Program-made: the position numbers and the translations under genes | The notes under the pieces: model-generated | Database searches by the model: none | Told to the model about the DNA's origin: nothing | Seen by the model: only the letters and a program-made list of their open reading frames with translations | Origin: Rhynochetos jubatus | Taxonomy: Eukaryota; Chordata; Aves; Eurypygiformes; Rhynochetidae | Length of the DNA: 64,000 nt | Assembly: GCA_027574665.1 (NCBI GenBank) | Contig: CM050655.1 | Coordinates: forward strand, 13,821,170-13,885,169 | Direction: 5' to 3' | Shown: positions 15,401 through 29,594 of the stretch, piece after piece | Layout: each line of letters begins with the position of its first letter | How positions within the stretch are numbered: position 1 is the stretch's first letter

Positions 15401-15439
<39 letters not shown>
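15401..15439. repeat. Poly(A) tract, 39 A
   Basis: This is the longest homopolymer in the window: 39 uninterrupted A residues, between GATCTTCCTT and TAAGTCAC. The preceding 350 bases were checked for a processed-pseudogene body and show no recognisable protein remnant. No convincing target-site duplication is seen. Confidence 0.95.
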
Positions 15440-15441
<2 letters not shown>

Positions 15442-18400
15442 AGTCACTTTTACAAGGCCACAGTACTTACTAATGCAGATATAACCCTATGTGCTATCCA
15501 CCACTTGGCTTGGACTGCTACTTCCCCAGACTTTCAAAACAGTAAGTACCCAAACTGTTACAGTCCAAGAAAGGGAACAAAGAGTTTACTGATAAGGAAG
15601 AATTCAGTAAGGGAAAGGAGATGATTAGAGAAGCAGGTTGAAAAGAAGGAGACTTTTTCCCCAATCTCTGGGAATTACTACTAGCCAAAAATATAAGTTT
15701 AAGAAACCCAGGCAGGATATATGACACTTTCAATTTCTACTGAGTTATAACTGAATGGTTTTCAAGCTTTCAATGGAATATGCAGGTACCACGGAGCCAT
15801 AATAGTCCGATTAAAAATGCATTATAGATTCCAAAGAGACTAAGCTATATCTCTGGGTAACTCAGTGGAATTTATTAGTCCTTGCAGACCAGCTGCTATT
15901 ATGATCAAAAGCAATTATTCATGTTAAAAGTGTGACTGTCAGTTTAAAAATGTCCCAATGCAACCCAAGCCTCCTGCTCACATACAGTCCTCAAGCTATC
16001 CAGAGAACAGATCTTTAGGGGGTATAAGCATGAATTATTTATTTATCAGCCTTCTAGAGCCACTCTTTATGAAAGAATTATAATCACATAACCACGATGG
16101 CAAGGAGAACAAGAGAATCTTTGAAGTGCAGAAACAATAAAAGATAAAGGTATTTTATTTTAAATTAGAGTCGAATCAAATCTGAACCCAGTTCAAACTG
16201 TCCAACTAAACTGCAAGTGAATTATTATTTTGGAAGTACTTCTGCAAACTGTGCTTCCAGCTGACACCCCAGCCACAGTTAACCACAAATCAGAGCCAAA
16301 CCACAACATTTTACTGGGGATATTAGTTGTCGCTGTCAGTTCTTCTCAAACGGTATTTAAGAGAATCATAATTTTGGCAATATTTGCAGCACAATCACAA
16401 TTTCAGTTCATCATGGGGAAAAGTTCAGAAGAAGTTAAACAAAGGATATTATTTCTAATATACTGTTATATTCTTTACTAAATATAGGTATGTTTAAGCC
16501 AAGTGAAACTTTTTGGTAACGCTCTGTTTGCTAAGGGATGCCTGATATTTTTCTGCAGGCACACAAAAAACACAATAGAGATAAGTTTGGGTTTCACTCA
16601 GACGTTTACAGTGACAGGGATATTGTGGCACAAACAGTGAGGTGGCCATGTCAGCTGAAGCACACATTTCTGTAGCTGCACAGTCACGTTCATGCTCTGT
16701 AGCCGGCCCTGGCCTACAGCTTGGGCTGAGACATGTGAATGAAGACAAAGTGCAATCAATATTAAAAGCAGGGAAATAAACTCCACACTTTTTTTTTTTC
16801 TTCACTAGTTCATCAAAAAAATATATCATCTGTTCATTGGCTCTTCCCATTTCCTGGCAAATATGACATTCCATAAGGTGGAAACACTGGAAAGTTAATT
16901 TTGGAGCAATTACACCCTTGTACATTTCCTCAGCTTTCATTTTTACTTTTCATTCAACAAGTTAATAGTGTTAATGATACCCTTGGCTAATCCCATCCTC
17001 ACAGGACCAGGTGGTACATGTTAACACCTTCAAATTAACAGCTATGTTTAAGATAGAGACACTAGTAGACTTGTTCAGTCCTTTATACGGGAAGAAGCTA
17101 TTTGCCTCACTAAATGGGAAAGGGTCAGGTCAGTACTTGCAGGCTGGTACGAGTCCTAATTTAGGAGGTTTATTGTAAGTTTTAGGTTAGCAGGCAAGAA
17201 AAGTTTCCAGAATGGTATGGCTCAAAATATTCCAGTTTCACACCAAAGAGTAAGGTATATTTTTCCCTAAAGCATGAGTACCTATACCATTCTGCTTCAT
17301 TTATTTACTGCAATCTCCACTGTAACATCATCTTTCTTATTTAGGACTGTATTGAATAAGCAAAGAAAACATGTCTTGACAGAAGTTCACATTTTGCCTT
17401 TTGTTAAATTTAGCAGGGCTAACATGAACGTGAATTTGATCAGGGACAAGCAACCCTATACCGAAGACTGGTTTCATGCAGGCTTTGCAATAGCACCTTT
17501 TTCCTTGTTAACCTTTCCTTTTTCTTGGTGAGTGATTGGACTATTGTGCTTTTACTAACAATACGTATGCGAGAAAGAATTATGTTTGTGAAATGTATCA
17601 ATTGAGGTAAAAATCCAGCCTTGCTTAATAAAGAAGAGAGCAGATTTTAATGTTTTTAAGTAGGAGTTTTAGTGTTCCATTAGCAGTGCTAACTTACATT
17701 GTATCACCATGACTTTTATCTATAGAGCAAAAAAACCTTTCCATATATGTAGACTTATCAGAGTAGCTCAGTCCACTGCACCAATATCATTGTTCTCATA
17801 AAACCATACGTTTACTTGATTTAGTAAATCTGATCCCAAAACTGTACACCACGTATCTGTTCTAAAAGCTGATAACTTTTAGGCCCTTGATGGGATGGTA
17901 CTAGGTGACAGCTTCTTCTTGTATAGAGCTGTAAATGGATCGATACGTACAGTCACCCCATTGCCTGCATCAGACAACGCAAGACAAGTTCTAGATGGTC
18001 CTGGACAATTGTGTAGGCAGGTGAGGTATGCTGACCGAGGCAAGAATTGAGCCCTCATGCGAGACAGAGGTCCGAGTTTCAGGACATGGAAATAAAAATC
18101 TCTTGTCTTCAGGCATCTGCAGTTCATTCCTTTATGTAAAGAGCTGCCTAAAACCTTGGAGAGTTTCCAGTTCTGATTTAAATAGTATGCCAACTCAAAG
18201 TAACTAGGAAACAAAAACTTTTCTGCAACAGGTTTAGTGCTAATTAAGATAAATGCCTACTCTAGAATCAACACGGCAACTCAGAATGGGTAAGATGCAT
18301 ATACTCATGAACAAATGAAATACTCATTCTCTTATCCAGCCTAATGGGAAATGAGGATAAAACTGAAAAAGCAAACTCACAGATAATCCTGGGTGTATAA

Positions 18401-21400
18401 AGAAGGTAATAAGAAGAAATCAATGAGAGTGCAATGTTGAAGCAGGCAGTAGTGCTACTCTCTGTGACAACTGTGGTGGAAGCAGATTCCCATACCATGA
18501 ACAAAATACTGCTTCCAGACCTGAGCTGACCTAGTACTTCCACAAAAAGCAGCCAAATAACCCATTAATCAAAAGCTAATTGTAGATACAATCCCAGCTT
18601 CCAATCCACCACAGCCACTCTGTTCACAGGTCCCACCAGTTACCTCTTGTCCTCTTCATGTCCTGTTGACCACTATGACCTGTGCCATCCACTAATCATC
18701 ATTTCATTTTTCTTTATCTCTGTCATTCTCTTCTGTGTCCTGCACTTGCTCTAACTCTTATTTTCTCAAAGCCTTGTTCTACCTCAGCAAGCAAGCTCAG
18801 AGAGTTTATCATTATTGGAAGGAAAAAAATCTGCTGGACCTCCCAGGGAAGCACAGAGAAGAAATGGCAAACGATTAGGCACTATCTCTGGGTCCTGGAG
18901 CTTGCTGTACCATGGATTTAGTGAGAGAAGCAGATAGGCAGACATACCATACACCATAAAGGCATGTGCAGAAAGGTATAAATGAAATGCTCCACACATT
19001 AAATTTAAAAAAAAAATTCAAATAGAGAGTCATACTTTCCCTCCTCAGGCAGAAATGTGAGTGTTTTTATTGCATGCTTTAACACCAAGGTCTTTAAGGG
19101 GCTTCACAGACAGCACCTATCTTCTTCAGTCGGTAGCCAGTTACAAAGCACTGAGAACATTTCAGAAATGCCCTTAGTAAAGGTTATCCTACAGCATAAG
19201 GCAAGTGAGAGAGATTTCCAGGCAGCAGTAACTCCCCAGGCCTTCCCACTCACCTGCCATTTCTCTGGCTGGTGAGGCCAGCAGCAGCAGTGGTTCCCAC
19301 ACAGACACTTCCAGGTTAGGTAGATGGGCTGCCCCCTGCACATGCTGCTCTTCTCCCTAACTGCTGCTGCCCTGCTTCTCTGCTCTGCCCTCTTCCTCGG
19401 ACCCCCTCTCTTGGATTCCTCAGTCAACCAAGAGAAAGGAGCTACCAGGGGCTAAGTGAAAGGGATGAGATGCCTTAGTTACTGTTTTGGATCAGGATGC
19501 GGAACTTTTAGATCAGCACTAGACAAGGAGCTATGGCCTTTGAAAACTGAAATAACAGAACACTTCAGATGGCTGTGCTGCAGCAAAGAGTCTGCAAGGC
19601 AAAAATCTAACCAGTATTTCTCACACAACCTCTCTTATCCAGGGCATCTTCCACACGATTACTGAACTGACCAGGTGCAAAACCTGTGTGCTCCGAGAGG
19701 ATCCGTTACGCCAATTACTGACTTAGTGGTTTGAGACTGTCTCGTAGGAATTGTGCTTCAAACACTACCCACAGCAAATCATTACTGTATATGGTATATA
19801 TTTACCAAAGTTCTACATAGGAACGAGCTAGAAATGCGTATGCATCCATTTCCAGAACTTTCTATGTCAAAGCTATAGGAAGAATAGTAGCTTAAAGGAA
19901 GAAAGAGGAATTTTGACTTTGGTACCTGAGCACTGCAGCTGAGGCTGTAGATAGGTGCAAAAATAGATGGTGTAACATGCCCAAGGCGTTTCCTAGCCTT
20001 GCTTTCCCAAACTTTGGTTGATGCTATGTTTCATTGCTGGCAACAGAACTGTTGCACCTATATAGCAAGCACAAGTGGCTGTAACATCAGTAACTCACAA
20101 GTGCCACATACAGATGGGCTTTTACAGTTTACAGCTCTGCTGAGATGCCTTCTCATAATTTGAAGAACCCTTACACAGTTTCCACTGCATAGATAAATTA
20201 CTTGATAAGAAGATAAGAATCTCTGCTGCAGCATTTGAAAAACATTTGCTTGGAATATTCCAGCTACATTGCAGCTGAATGGCCCATTGCATTACATATA
20301 TCCTGATTACAGAAACTAGAGAGTACAGTAGTGGGTTCAAGTTACCCAAAACTGCCAATGCGACTGGAGAAGGCAGTCCCATCTAATTTAGACGATTAGA
20401 CTAAGATGACAGCAATTCAAGCCAAAACACCTTTAAAAGCATGAGAATCCAGGATATGTTCTATTAAGGCACATTAATTTTAAAATATGGAGTACCATAG
20501 GAAAAAAAAAAATCACAGCTCAGAAGAGCTTAAAGGCTGATATCATCTAAAGGTACGAACACTGAAAGCAGGAACATAACTACCTTAGATTATGAAACAA
20601 GAAGTTCTGGCCAGAAGTGGAAAATTATGTTCTCTACTCTTGCAAACATGCCTTGGGAAGAGAGCAGCTGCAAGAGGTCCAGCTCACTAAGGGTGCAGGC
20701 TGAGCTAGCAGTTACCAGGTTATTTTGAAAAAATTACATGGTCACCCACTACTTAGGGAATAAGACTGAAGATGCTGGAAGCTACCTCTGTATTTGCCTT
20801 TTATCTATTTCAAGGCTTCTATTTTCCAAGTTACTTAAGCCATTCAGATAATTTCAAGTTTCATGTTACAGTTCCAGTTGTTTTTTTACTTCATTAGCAC
20901 TACTCGTGAATAAACCCTGGAGGATAAATAAATAACTGTTTCAGCACCATAAGGCTGATGTGTCATCCTCCCAGTTGATGTCACTTATGCTCCACCTCAA
21001 GGTAATCAACAGGAACTGTGCACGTGTCCTGAAGACATCTTGCAGCCATTGGACTGTCTCGTTGGACACTTCTGTCTTGAACATTTTGGAAGACAACATA
21101 TGCAACTGACCTTTAACCTTTGCTGCAGGGACTACGTCATTAAAGAAAGATATGTATTATCACCACTGAAGGAGTTCAGTTTGATTCAGCTGTTCCAAAC
21201 TTCACCTCGCCTTACAGTTCTGGAAACTTACGATCTTCACTTTCGCTTAAATCCCTGCAAGCAAGATAGCTGTGCTGCCTTAACTACCTGCTCTCAAAAG
21301 CAAAATGCATTAATCTTTGGTGTTTGCAGCTGACAATTTAATAGCATTGTCTACTGTGCGCATGCCGGCCTGCGTTTCCTATCGCTTGTAACCATGCCTT

Positions 21401-22290
21401 TTCAGAACACGGATTTTTCTTCGGTCTTGCCAGAGACGTATGGCTCATTACAGCAAACCTAGATGTCAACTTTGATGTTTCAAAGGTCAGATTTTTTCTG
21501 TTATCTAAGCAAGGAAAGCATTTTTTTTCCAAGACCATACTGGGAAAACACATTAGTTTTTAGCCCTCTGTCACTCAGGAAAGAGAACAAGAAGCTTTAC
21601 TTGAGTTTTGAAGTTACCTCCTGGGAGCTCCTTTGGTTTCAAAAAGAAAACTCCTAGTTGGATCGCTACAGAGTTTGTACCAAGGCGAGAAATAGCTGCC
21701 CTGCTCCACTCCGCACATCGCTGGGAAGGCAGGAGGGAAGAGTTTATGAACTGTAATTACCAGCTTACCCACTCGGGCTCCTTCCTAAAAGGAGAATCAT
21801 TCATCATCCTCTTTTGTGCTACCGACTCCTTAAAAGGCCTACTCAGCTTTAACTCCAGCGTATCCCACCGCAGCCAGGCTCCCCAGGAGCCCGCGCCAGG
21901 GCTACCTCGATGGATTTCGAGGGAGCATCGCGCCGCTAGCCTGCCTTATTTGGGAAACCCTGACTCGGCAAGGCTTGGCACCACCTCAGCGACCGAGCAA
22001 ACCTTCGTAACCTGGAGCTCTGGCAGATTTAACGAGCAGGAACCTCCTCTTACGATGAGCTCCTAGCGCCGGCAAGAAACAGAAACGGGACCCGAAGGGG
22101 AGGGCGGGCTGACGATAGCAAACGAAACTCGCCGAGTTAAAAACAGCCTGGAAACGGCCCGGGGAGCAGCGCTCGGCGTGCAAACCTGCGGGACGGAGGA
22201 CGAGGCAGGCCGGCGCACACCAGCGGGCAAGTGGCCAGCGGCCGGAGGACACCCCAGGCCGGCACGCAGCGACACACGCACAGCGATGCG

Positions 22291-22325
22291 CGGAGGCGGG
22301 CGGGCGGGCGGGGCGGGGGGCGGAG
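22291..22325 (+). promoter_or_regulatory. Tandem GC boxes (Sp/KLF-type) in the promoter
   Basis: Successive GGGCGG/GGCGGG units follow one another almost without interruption, ending in GGGGCGGGGGGCGGAG. Such clusters are typical Sp1/KLF binding platforms in CpG-island promoters. The closely spaced G runs also fit a G-quadruplex on the + strand. Confidence 0.65.
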
Positions 22326-22481
22326 CGGCGCCGGGCCGCCCGTGCATCCAGCAGCGCGGCCGCCGCCCGCCCCCCGCACCCCCGCGGCGGGCGGGAGGCC
22401 TATGGGGGCGCGGCGCCGCCGCCCGAGCGCCGGCGGCCCCTCCCCGCCGCTGCCTGCGGGAGTGGGAATAAAGACAGATAG

Positions 22482-23072
<591 letters not shown>

Positions 23073-23406
23073 TGATGCCTCGGCAGCCTCCCCCCCGAGT
23101 CGGGACCGAGCCCTCCGGCGGCACGGGGCAGCCCCGCTCCCCGCACGGCTGGGGCGGCTCGGCCGGCCGCGCAGGGCTCCGTCCCCGAGCCTTCCGCCTC
23201 GCTTCCCCGGCCGGCCCCTCGGCGCTGGCGGCGGCGCCCATCCCGCGAAGGGGCCGGCGGCCGGGCCGGGGCGAGGCGCCGCCGCCGGAGCGGCATTGGC
23301 GGAGCGGCAGTGCCGGAGCGGAGCCGCCCGAGCGGCGAGGGACGTCCGTGTTGACAGTCTGGTAAATGGTTACTGATTTCCCTTGCGCGGGACGGTGCCA
23401 GGAGCG

Positions 23407-23424
23407 GGGGGGGTGGGGGGGTGG
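23407..23424 (+). repeat. G-rich tract at the 3' edge of the CpG island
   Basis: Runs of 8, 7 and 2 G are separated by single T residues, about 395 bases after the first donor site. The tract can supply four G-triplets, so a G-quadruplex in the nascent RNA or non-template strand is plausible. Confidence 0.75.
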
Positions 23425-23689
23425 TGTGCACAAAAAAGTGCTACAACCATCATAACGAGCAAAAATTCCCCCGCCCCCCTTTTTTAAAGTAATACTTAAA
23501 AAACCTTGAGATAAGTAGCATTATACATAGCTTCAGAGAGCTCAGAGGCCGGCGTTATTGGAGTGGAAGAGACACAAACAGGGACGTGACAAAAACACTG
23601 AAAGAAGTTTTGTGCACGTTTCATAACACAAGAACCAAAAGGACTAAATGAAACCAGAGGGAAGGAAGCTAAAACACTAGGGTATGCAA

Positions 23690-23760
23690 AGACAATTTGC
23701 TGTGGAACTCCCTGTCACAGGAAGTTGTTGAGGTCAAGCACTTCTGCATCGGAGGGACTT
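23690..23760 (+). mobile_element. Possible old CR1/L3-type LINE remnant, sense
   Basis: The stretch around GCTGTGGAACTCCCTGTCAC followed by AGGAAGTTGTTGAGGTCAAG resembles the conserved segment of amniote CR1/L3 3' ends, in which a 'tggaactc-ctgccacaggatgttgtggaggc'-like phrase is common. The rest of the 3' end, including the terminal short repeats, is not recognisable, so this is a short and diverged piece. Confidence 0.4.
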
Positions 23761-26700
23761 CACATGCGTGGAGACGCTGCCGGGTGGCATCTCCCACACC
23801 ACAGCTCCCACCTCTCCAGCACAGATCCAACAAGGTGGTTACTCCCCACCGTGGAGCTCTTGCTGCAGGCACTCGGTGGCTCCATTTGGTGAGGGTGTGA
23901 TGGGCTGTGCGTCCGACCCGCTCTAGTGGTTCCCACTGAATGACATGTCAGAATCTCCCAGAGCCGTTTACGTTAAGGCATACGTTTAAAAAGTAATCGC
24001 AGTCAGAACGAGTGTTTTGGTTGCGTAAGCAAAGGTAGGGGGTTGTTCATCCAAACCGAATCCAATTCCCTCACGGTTATGGTGTTATTAGCTGTTACCA
24101 GCTGAGAACCAGAGTTGAAGATAGACTCTTTTTTCCATAATTAGGAAGTCTTTCTTCCTTAAGAATTTCACAGAGCACATCCAGACTCAAACCAGACACT
24201 ATTTTTAAAAATATATAATCCAAAATCCACTCAGTCTGAAGTATCCAGCCTTATCAAGCACAATATAACACTCCCAGTGTAAAACCACACAGGTTTATCA
24301 TGCACATTGATTTTGTGAAGAGTAACGGGCAGCATAACTTAACTGTCCAGCCACCTACCTGTTGATGACCAAGTGTAGATCTTGCCCTTTTCTGCCTGGC
24401 ACTGGAGCTTGGTGGTGCCCAGGTAGCAACTCCAGGGGTTTGGCCTAGATGGACGATCTCCAGACTGGCACTGTTCGAGTCTGCGTTTGTTCAAGTCGGG
24501 ATACATTCTGCTCACAGAAGGTTCTGTTTCTTCTTGGGAGAAAAAGAAAGAAACAAGTAAATGGAAGCTGCATTCAGGAAGCCTTTGAAACAGTCTCTGA
24601 AAACCAGTTTTCCTTGAAGTTCCCCGTGTTCATTTTCTGCTTTTACTATACTGTTTGCAAGTAGGGGCTAATCCTTTTATCACACTTTCCCTTTCCACTT
24701 GGCTCACATTTCAGGTTTTTTTTTTTTTCCACCCCAAAATTGTTTTCTCCTTCCTTTTGGAAAATCCTTTCACCGGTATGCCAGGCCTTCCCCACGCCTC
24801 TGCTTAAGCCCCAGCTCCAAGCGGTCAGTCCCTTCGCAGCCTCCCCCTCGCTGCGCTGCTTTCAGATCCCAGCAGTCACCTTTGCTGTGTTTCTGCGTGA
24901 GTCCCTGTCATCCACGAGCTGTGTGGATGCAACTTCATTCTTCTCCTTTTAAGCTCATTACAGTTTCCTGAGGCACACGCGTGACAACGGAGAATGCCAG
25001 ATCTGCGGAAAGCCTAGAGCATTCACCGTTCAGGAAATAAGGAGCCGTTGCGTTCTATACAGATATTTTAATATTTCTAAAAGATCAAGCCTGTTATTTT
25101 ATTCCAGTTTATTTCCAAGCCATGGAAACAATAGCATTGACTGTGTGACAGAGAGACACTGCTGTATTTCCCTTCCTAACCTGAACTGTGTGTTAGTGCA
25201 GGGCAGCCTGAACAGGGAGAAAGGGGTGCAGCCGTCTCGCACAGCAGAGGAGTGCGTTTGCTCTGCTGGACATGCCCCGGAGAAAGTAGGGAACCCTTTA
25301 GTTCCCCAGGCTAACGCTGCCTGCTTATACAGCAGCTTTCATTCAAGGGTTTGGAAGGTGTTAGAGATACTGTTGCTCAAAAAAAATTCTGTCAATATGT
25401 TAGATGCTCCGTTCTTTCCAGAAACTGGAAACGAGACTGCTTTTTTGGCAGGACTCACCCAAGAGTTTCCTACAATGTCATGCTCTTAATTCTTGAGATT
25501 CTAACATCTGTTTATTTGCAGATGCCATTGGGTATACACTACATATTTCAACTGTGTAGGATTATTTTGGGGAGCGTTAGCACGGTATGCTGCTTTTGCA
25601 TCAAGTGGGCTTATGCTATCTTTGGAACAACACATAGCTTTCCACAGTTCAACTGTTGACTGTTTTCTACACAGTGCTTGCTTTGGTTGGCTTTTTTTTT
25701 TCCTCCCAGTTTTGTCCTGGGTTGGCTTAGCCTGGAGCCGAGCTGTGACAATGATTGACACATAGCTGTACACAATATTTGGAAAGTGACCTAATGAGGG
25801 GCCAAAATAGCAGCAGATTGAGAAACGATAGGATCATAGGGTGTAAAATAGCCACGCGTCCTGTATGTTGCCTTGCAATTGAAAATTTCTGGAGGAGAAC
25901 GCTTGGAACAAGAGACAGCACTTGTGAAAAGTCGCTATTATACAGGGTTTGCAAGTCTGCATGGCAGTGCCTGTGTATGTGACTTGCATGCTGACCAAAG
26001 GAATGGGACAGAAAAAAATAAAAGTGCCAGCACCCAGAGTAGTCTTGCACTTCACCAAGATTTTTGTCCTCCAGACTTTTTCCACTACAATAGACGCCTT
26101 CTAAATAAATGTGATGAACACAGCTGTTTGGTACATAAAAGCCCATTGTACCAGGAAAAAAAAAAAGGCAATAATAAAGGTTTAAACAGTAAAGCGACAA
26201 TGAGTGTTTTGTTCCATACGCAAGACTCATTTTGTAAAAGAGACCTGCTTTAAATAAAACTTCACTGCAGTGTTTATTGTCCTAGATATGAAATGAAAGC
26301 ATGTTAGAACATTAAGATGCCTTAAATTGGCTATTGGGCTGAGCTCCACCCTCATTATAACAGCATCTATCACAGCCAAGTGTTTGAGGTTTTGTTGTGG
26401 GGCTGGTTACATGTGATTTAACGTGTTTGAGACACAGCCAGGTAACCGTGGCTTTGTGTCACGGAGTGGTATAATTGAGAAACTTAGAATAAGGGTCTAA
26501 GAGACTCATACGGTATTTTCCTGTATTGATAGTAGGCATCCTACCAGATCAGTGCTGACTTTGGCTGAGAAGAGACAGCAACCAGTAACTAGAAATTACC
26601 ACACTGTAATCATCAAACTTGTTTCGTCAAACCTCAGGTGCTAATTCCAGTACAAGCCAACATTTACAGACGGGAAGGAGCCTGTGTCCTAATGAATTAT

Positions 26701-29577
26701 CTGCCCATGTGCAGTACTCTGTGCATCTTTCAAGAGGGGAATTCCTTCTAGAAACCTCGATGGCAGCCACTTTCCAGATGTAAAATGGATCTAATTTAAG
26801 CACACGTAACTACATACACTAGATTAGAAAATAATCACTGGTTTCAAAAAGTAGTTTGTGTTTCTGACTCAGAGACTTCCAAATCCAGTCGTTACAGGCA
26901 AGAGGGGAACTGGGAACAAGAGAACCTGAGCTAGTTCCTACAGTAAGGTGCCGATCACTCAGAAAGGAAAATCTGTGGAATTAAAAAAAAAAAAAAGGTG
27001 GCATACTATTGCAAATAACAGTTAACCCTCCGTGGAACAGAAGCAGATCTGCAGCACTGGGGTACATAGTGCTTATCAGGCAGTTTCCCAAAGAAATAAT
27101 AGAATAGCAACATTCATATATTAACCACAAGGAAATCTCATTAAACGCTGGCAAGGACAGAAAAATGTATGGAAAAAAGTTGGCACTTCTACAGAAAATA
27201 CATTTTCTATCAAACATGTTTTCCATCTGTCCTTCATGGAATTAGAGGAACACACACTAGCCTGATACTTGTTGAAGAAAGATCTGTTCTTTACCAGACA
27301 CAAATTAGGCTAAAGATCAGGCAGTTGACCCACTAAACTGTCCCATCTCTGAGAACAGCCATGAATAAAAGATTTAAAATGAGAGAACAAAACACCTGTA
27401 AGAGGCTACTCACAACTAGTACAGTCCTGAGGCAAACATATCAGATGTGCAGATGAGCCGAAATTGCCGTATGCTCCAAAACATTTCCAATTCCCATCAT
27501 TTTGTGGAATGTTATTAGTCATTCTAACACAGAGCATATTTCTGATCCACAGAGCATTTAATGTGCTCAGGGCTGCAGCCATGACCTCTTGCTACTCACT
27601 TGCAGACTAAACAACCACAGTATTATCTCCTTTTATTAAATATAGTTATCGACAGTCAGAGTAGCATGGCACACAGATTGCCCATGGTACATGAAGGCAT
27701 CCTTTAGTAATAGTGATTATTATTTGATGGATTTCCTCATCATTTTTGTCACTGTTCTTCACGTAAGCACAAACATGTCAGTACCCTTATCCTTCTACAG
27801 ATTGTACTGTGAAGGCTCAACAATTTCTGTGTTGAGGGAACTTGCACTCTCTGCCTCAGAATGACTGTACGTTACAGGTATTTTGTGGCTACTTCAAGTG
27901 CCAGTCAGCTCCTTTCAAACTGCTTGTCAAGAACTTAAATGTCAGTTCTCACGCTGGTCCTTGTAAGAGATTCCAAGGAGCTGAATCCCTGTTAGTCGGG
28001 AGACAATGTGCATTTGGGGATCTTGATAGCATCGGCCTCCTCCATCCTCCCACTCAACCAGCTCTAGAGCCTTTTTGATGACACAGCCTCAGCACACAAG
28101 AGCAGTGGCTCACTCTCTATTCTGGACTCAAAGTCTCAGATCCTATTACAGGTATTTGAGCTAACAACTACTCTTATTTCCAGTTCTGGCTGGATGTGTG
28201 CTATAAAATGCAAAAAAATCAAGGTTTTAAGTCTGGAAGCATTCTTTTTTTTGCTTCCTGTTCTTATTTCTGCAACCATGACCTCCTGCTTTGCTACTTC
28301 TGTCTTTGGCAAACACCCTGTTTTGCCAGGGAGGAAGAAAAAAAACCCCACTATCCATGAATGTACTATAGAAGTGGAGGCTGAAAATAAGATCCATATT
28401 TTCTATAAGAAGTGGGAAACTCAAGTTACCACACAAACTACTCTCTTCCATTTGTATCCTCTAGATAGGGCTTTAGGCTTCGCTAGTCTTCAGGATTACA
28501 TTTTTAATTGCACTGTACTGCCTGTGGTAGATAACTTACTCTTCACATGGAGGCTGAATTACCTAACAGCAGTTTGACTGCAGAAGGGAATGCACGAGAG
28601 CCAAATGTGCTTCTCTTAAGCAATTACTCTAAATACTGTTACACTGCTTTTACTCGGGCTTCCTTACCTGAGTAAGAACAGCAGAAAGCTCCCTGAAGTG
28701 AATATGTGTTGCACTTACTCCAACAGCCAGACTCTCTTTTGTTGCCTCCGTACCCTCCCCACACCTGAAGCAAATGCTGCTGTAGCTCTGCAGCCCACCT
28801 GCACTACCTCTACCTTTAACTTGTTCAAACATGATTTACAGCTGGGCTTTAGTTCATGGCAACAAAAAGTATTACCCACCATAGTCTTCTGCAGCTATTT
28901 AATATCGCATCAAAGGCTGAACCATCTTCGGAAAGCTGGCAAGAACTAAAATATTACTTGCCGAACCTAAATCAAGTCTTCCACAAGAGGGATATGGGCT
29001 TTCTGCTTAACCATTGATTTCTTTTTGCTAGCTTGTTTTTTGTAGCTACCAATAGAAGATACAGCAATTATTTATATTCCTGCTGATGAGTGGAAAGTTA
29101 TTGCCAACTGTTTTAAATCACTGTTTTGTATTTATGCAAGTCCTCATTGAGAGAAGCATTGGCATTCACTTCCTGTCTTACAAACACATCCATGTCTTGA
29201 TAAACTTATGAGGAAATACATAGAAAAAACCCTCAACCCAGAAGTGTGGGCAAAAGCAAGTAGAATTCTTGTTACAGTTGTTTTATACACACAGCATTCA
29301 GTAACAGTTACTTTACTCATTTACAGGGTCTTCCATCCTGAGGCACCCAAACAAAAGGGGTGGTGTAACTGTGTGTTGGGTAATGATTTTTCATCCTTTC
29401 CTCTCTTGCTCTGCAGACACTGACTCAGTTATTCAGAACAGAAAAGGAAGATCCTTCTCCAATGAACGGCACAAACGATCAGACAATCAAGTCTGACTTG
29501 AGCCAATATATCCATTTATGGAATAAATAGATAACCAAAAGGTGTACAAAACTGTTTATCGCCAACACCCCTCCACT

Positions 29578-29594
29578 CCCCCCCCCCCCCCCCC
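29578..29594. repeat. Poly(C) tract, 17 C
   Basis: Seventeen uninterrupted C residues follow CTCCACT. This is the first of three long pure C or G runs within 1.8 kb of intron 1. The transcribed (template) strand carries the G-run. Confidence 0.9.

Larger units (their letters stand above)
1..21850. other. Gene-free AT-rich region upstream of ZCCHC24
   Basis: I see no supportable coding exon, RNA gene or transposon in this stretch. Open frames reach about 60 to 196 codons on both strands, but they overlap one another, several lack an ATG, and none shows a recognisable domain or plausible splice-bounded homology. What it does hold is homopolymer A tracts and a few short local repeats, listed separately. 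It lies directly 5' of the ZCCHC24 CpG island, so distal regulatory elements or an unannotated lncRNA are possible, but nothing in the bases alone proves either. Confidence 0.6.

Noticed and set aside
24405..24465. Possible CR1 tail (phrase GGGTTTGGCCTAGATGGACG before ATCTCCAG)
   Set aside because: The match to the usual 'ggttggactagatgatctccag' phrase is short and interrupted, and no 3' terminal repeat follows.
25727..26230. A 167-codon minus-strand open frame in intron 1
   Set aside because: No recognised family or domain, unlikely composition with many aromatic, Cys and His residues, a competing plus-strand frame over the same bases, and a length within chance for this much sequence.
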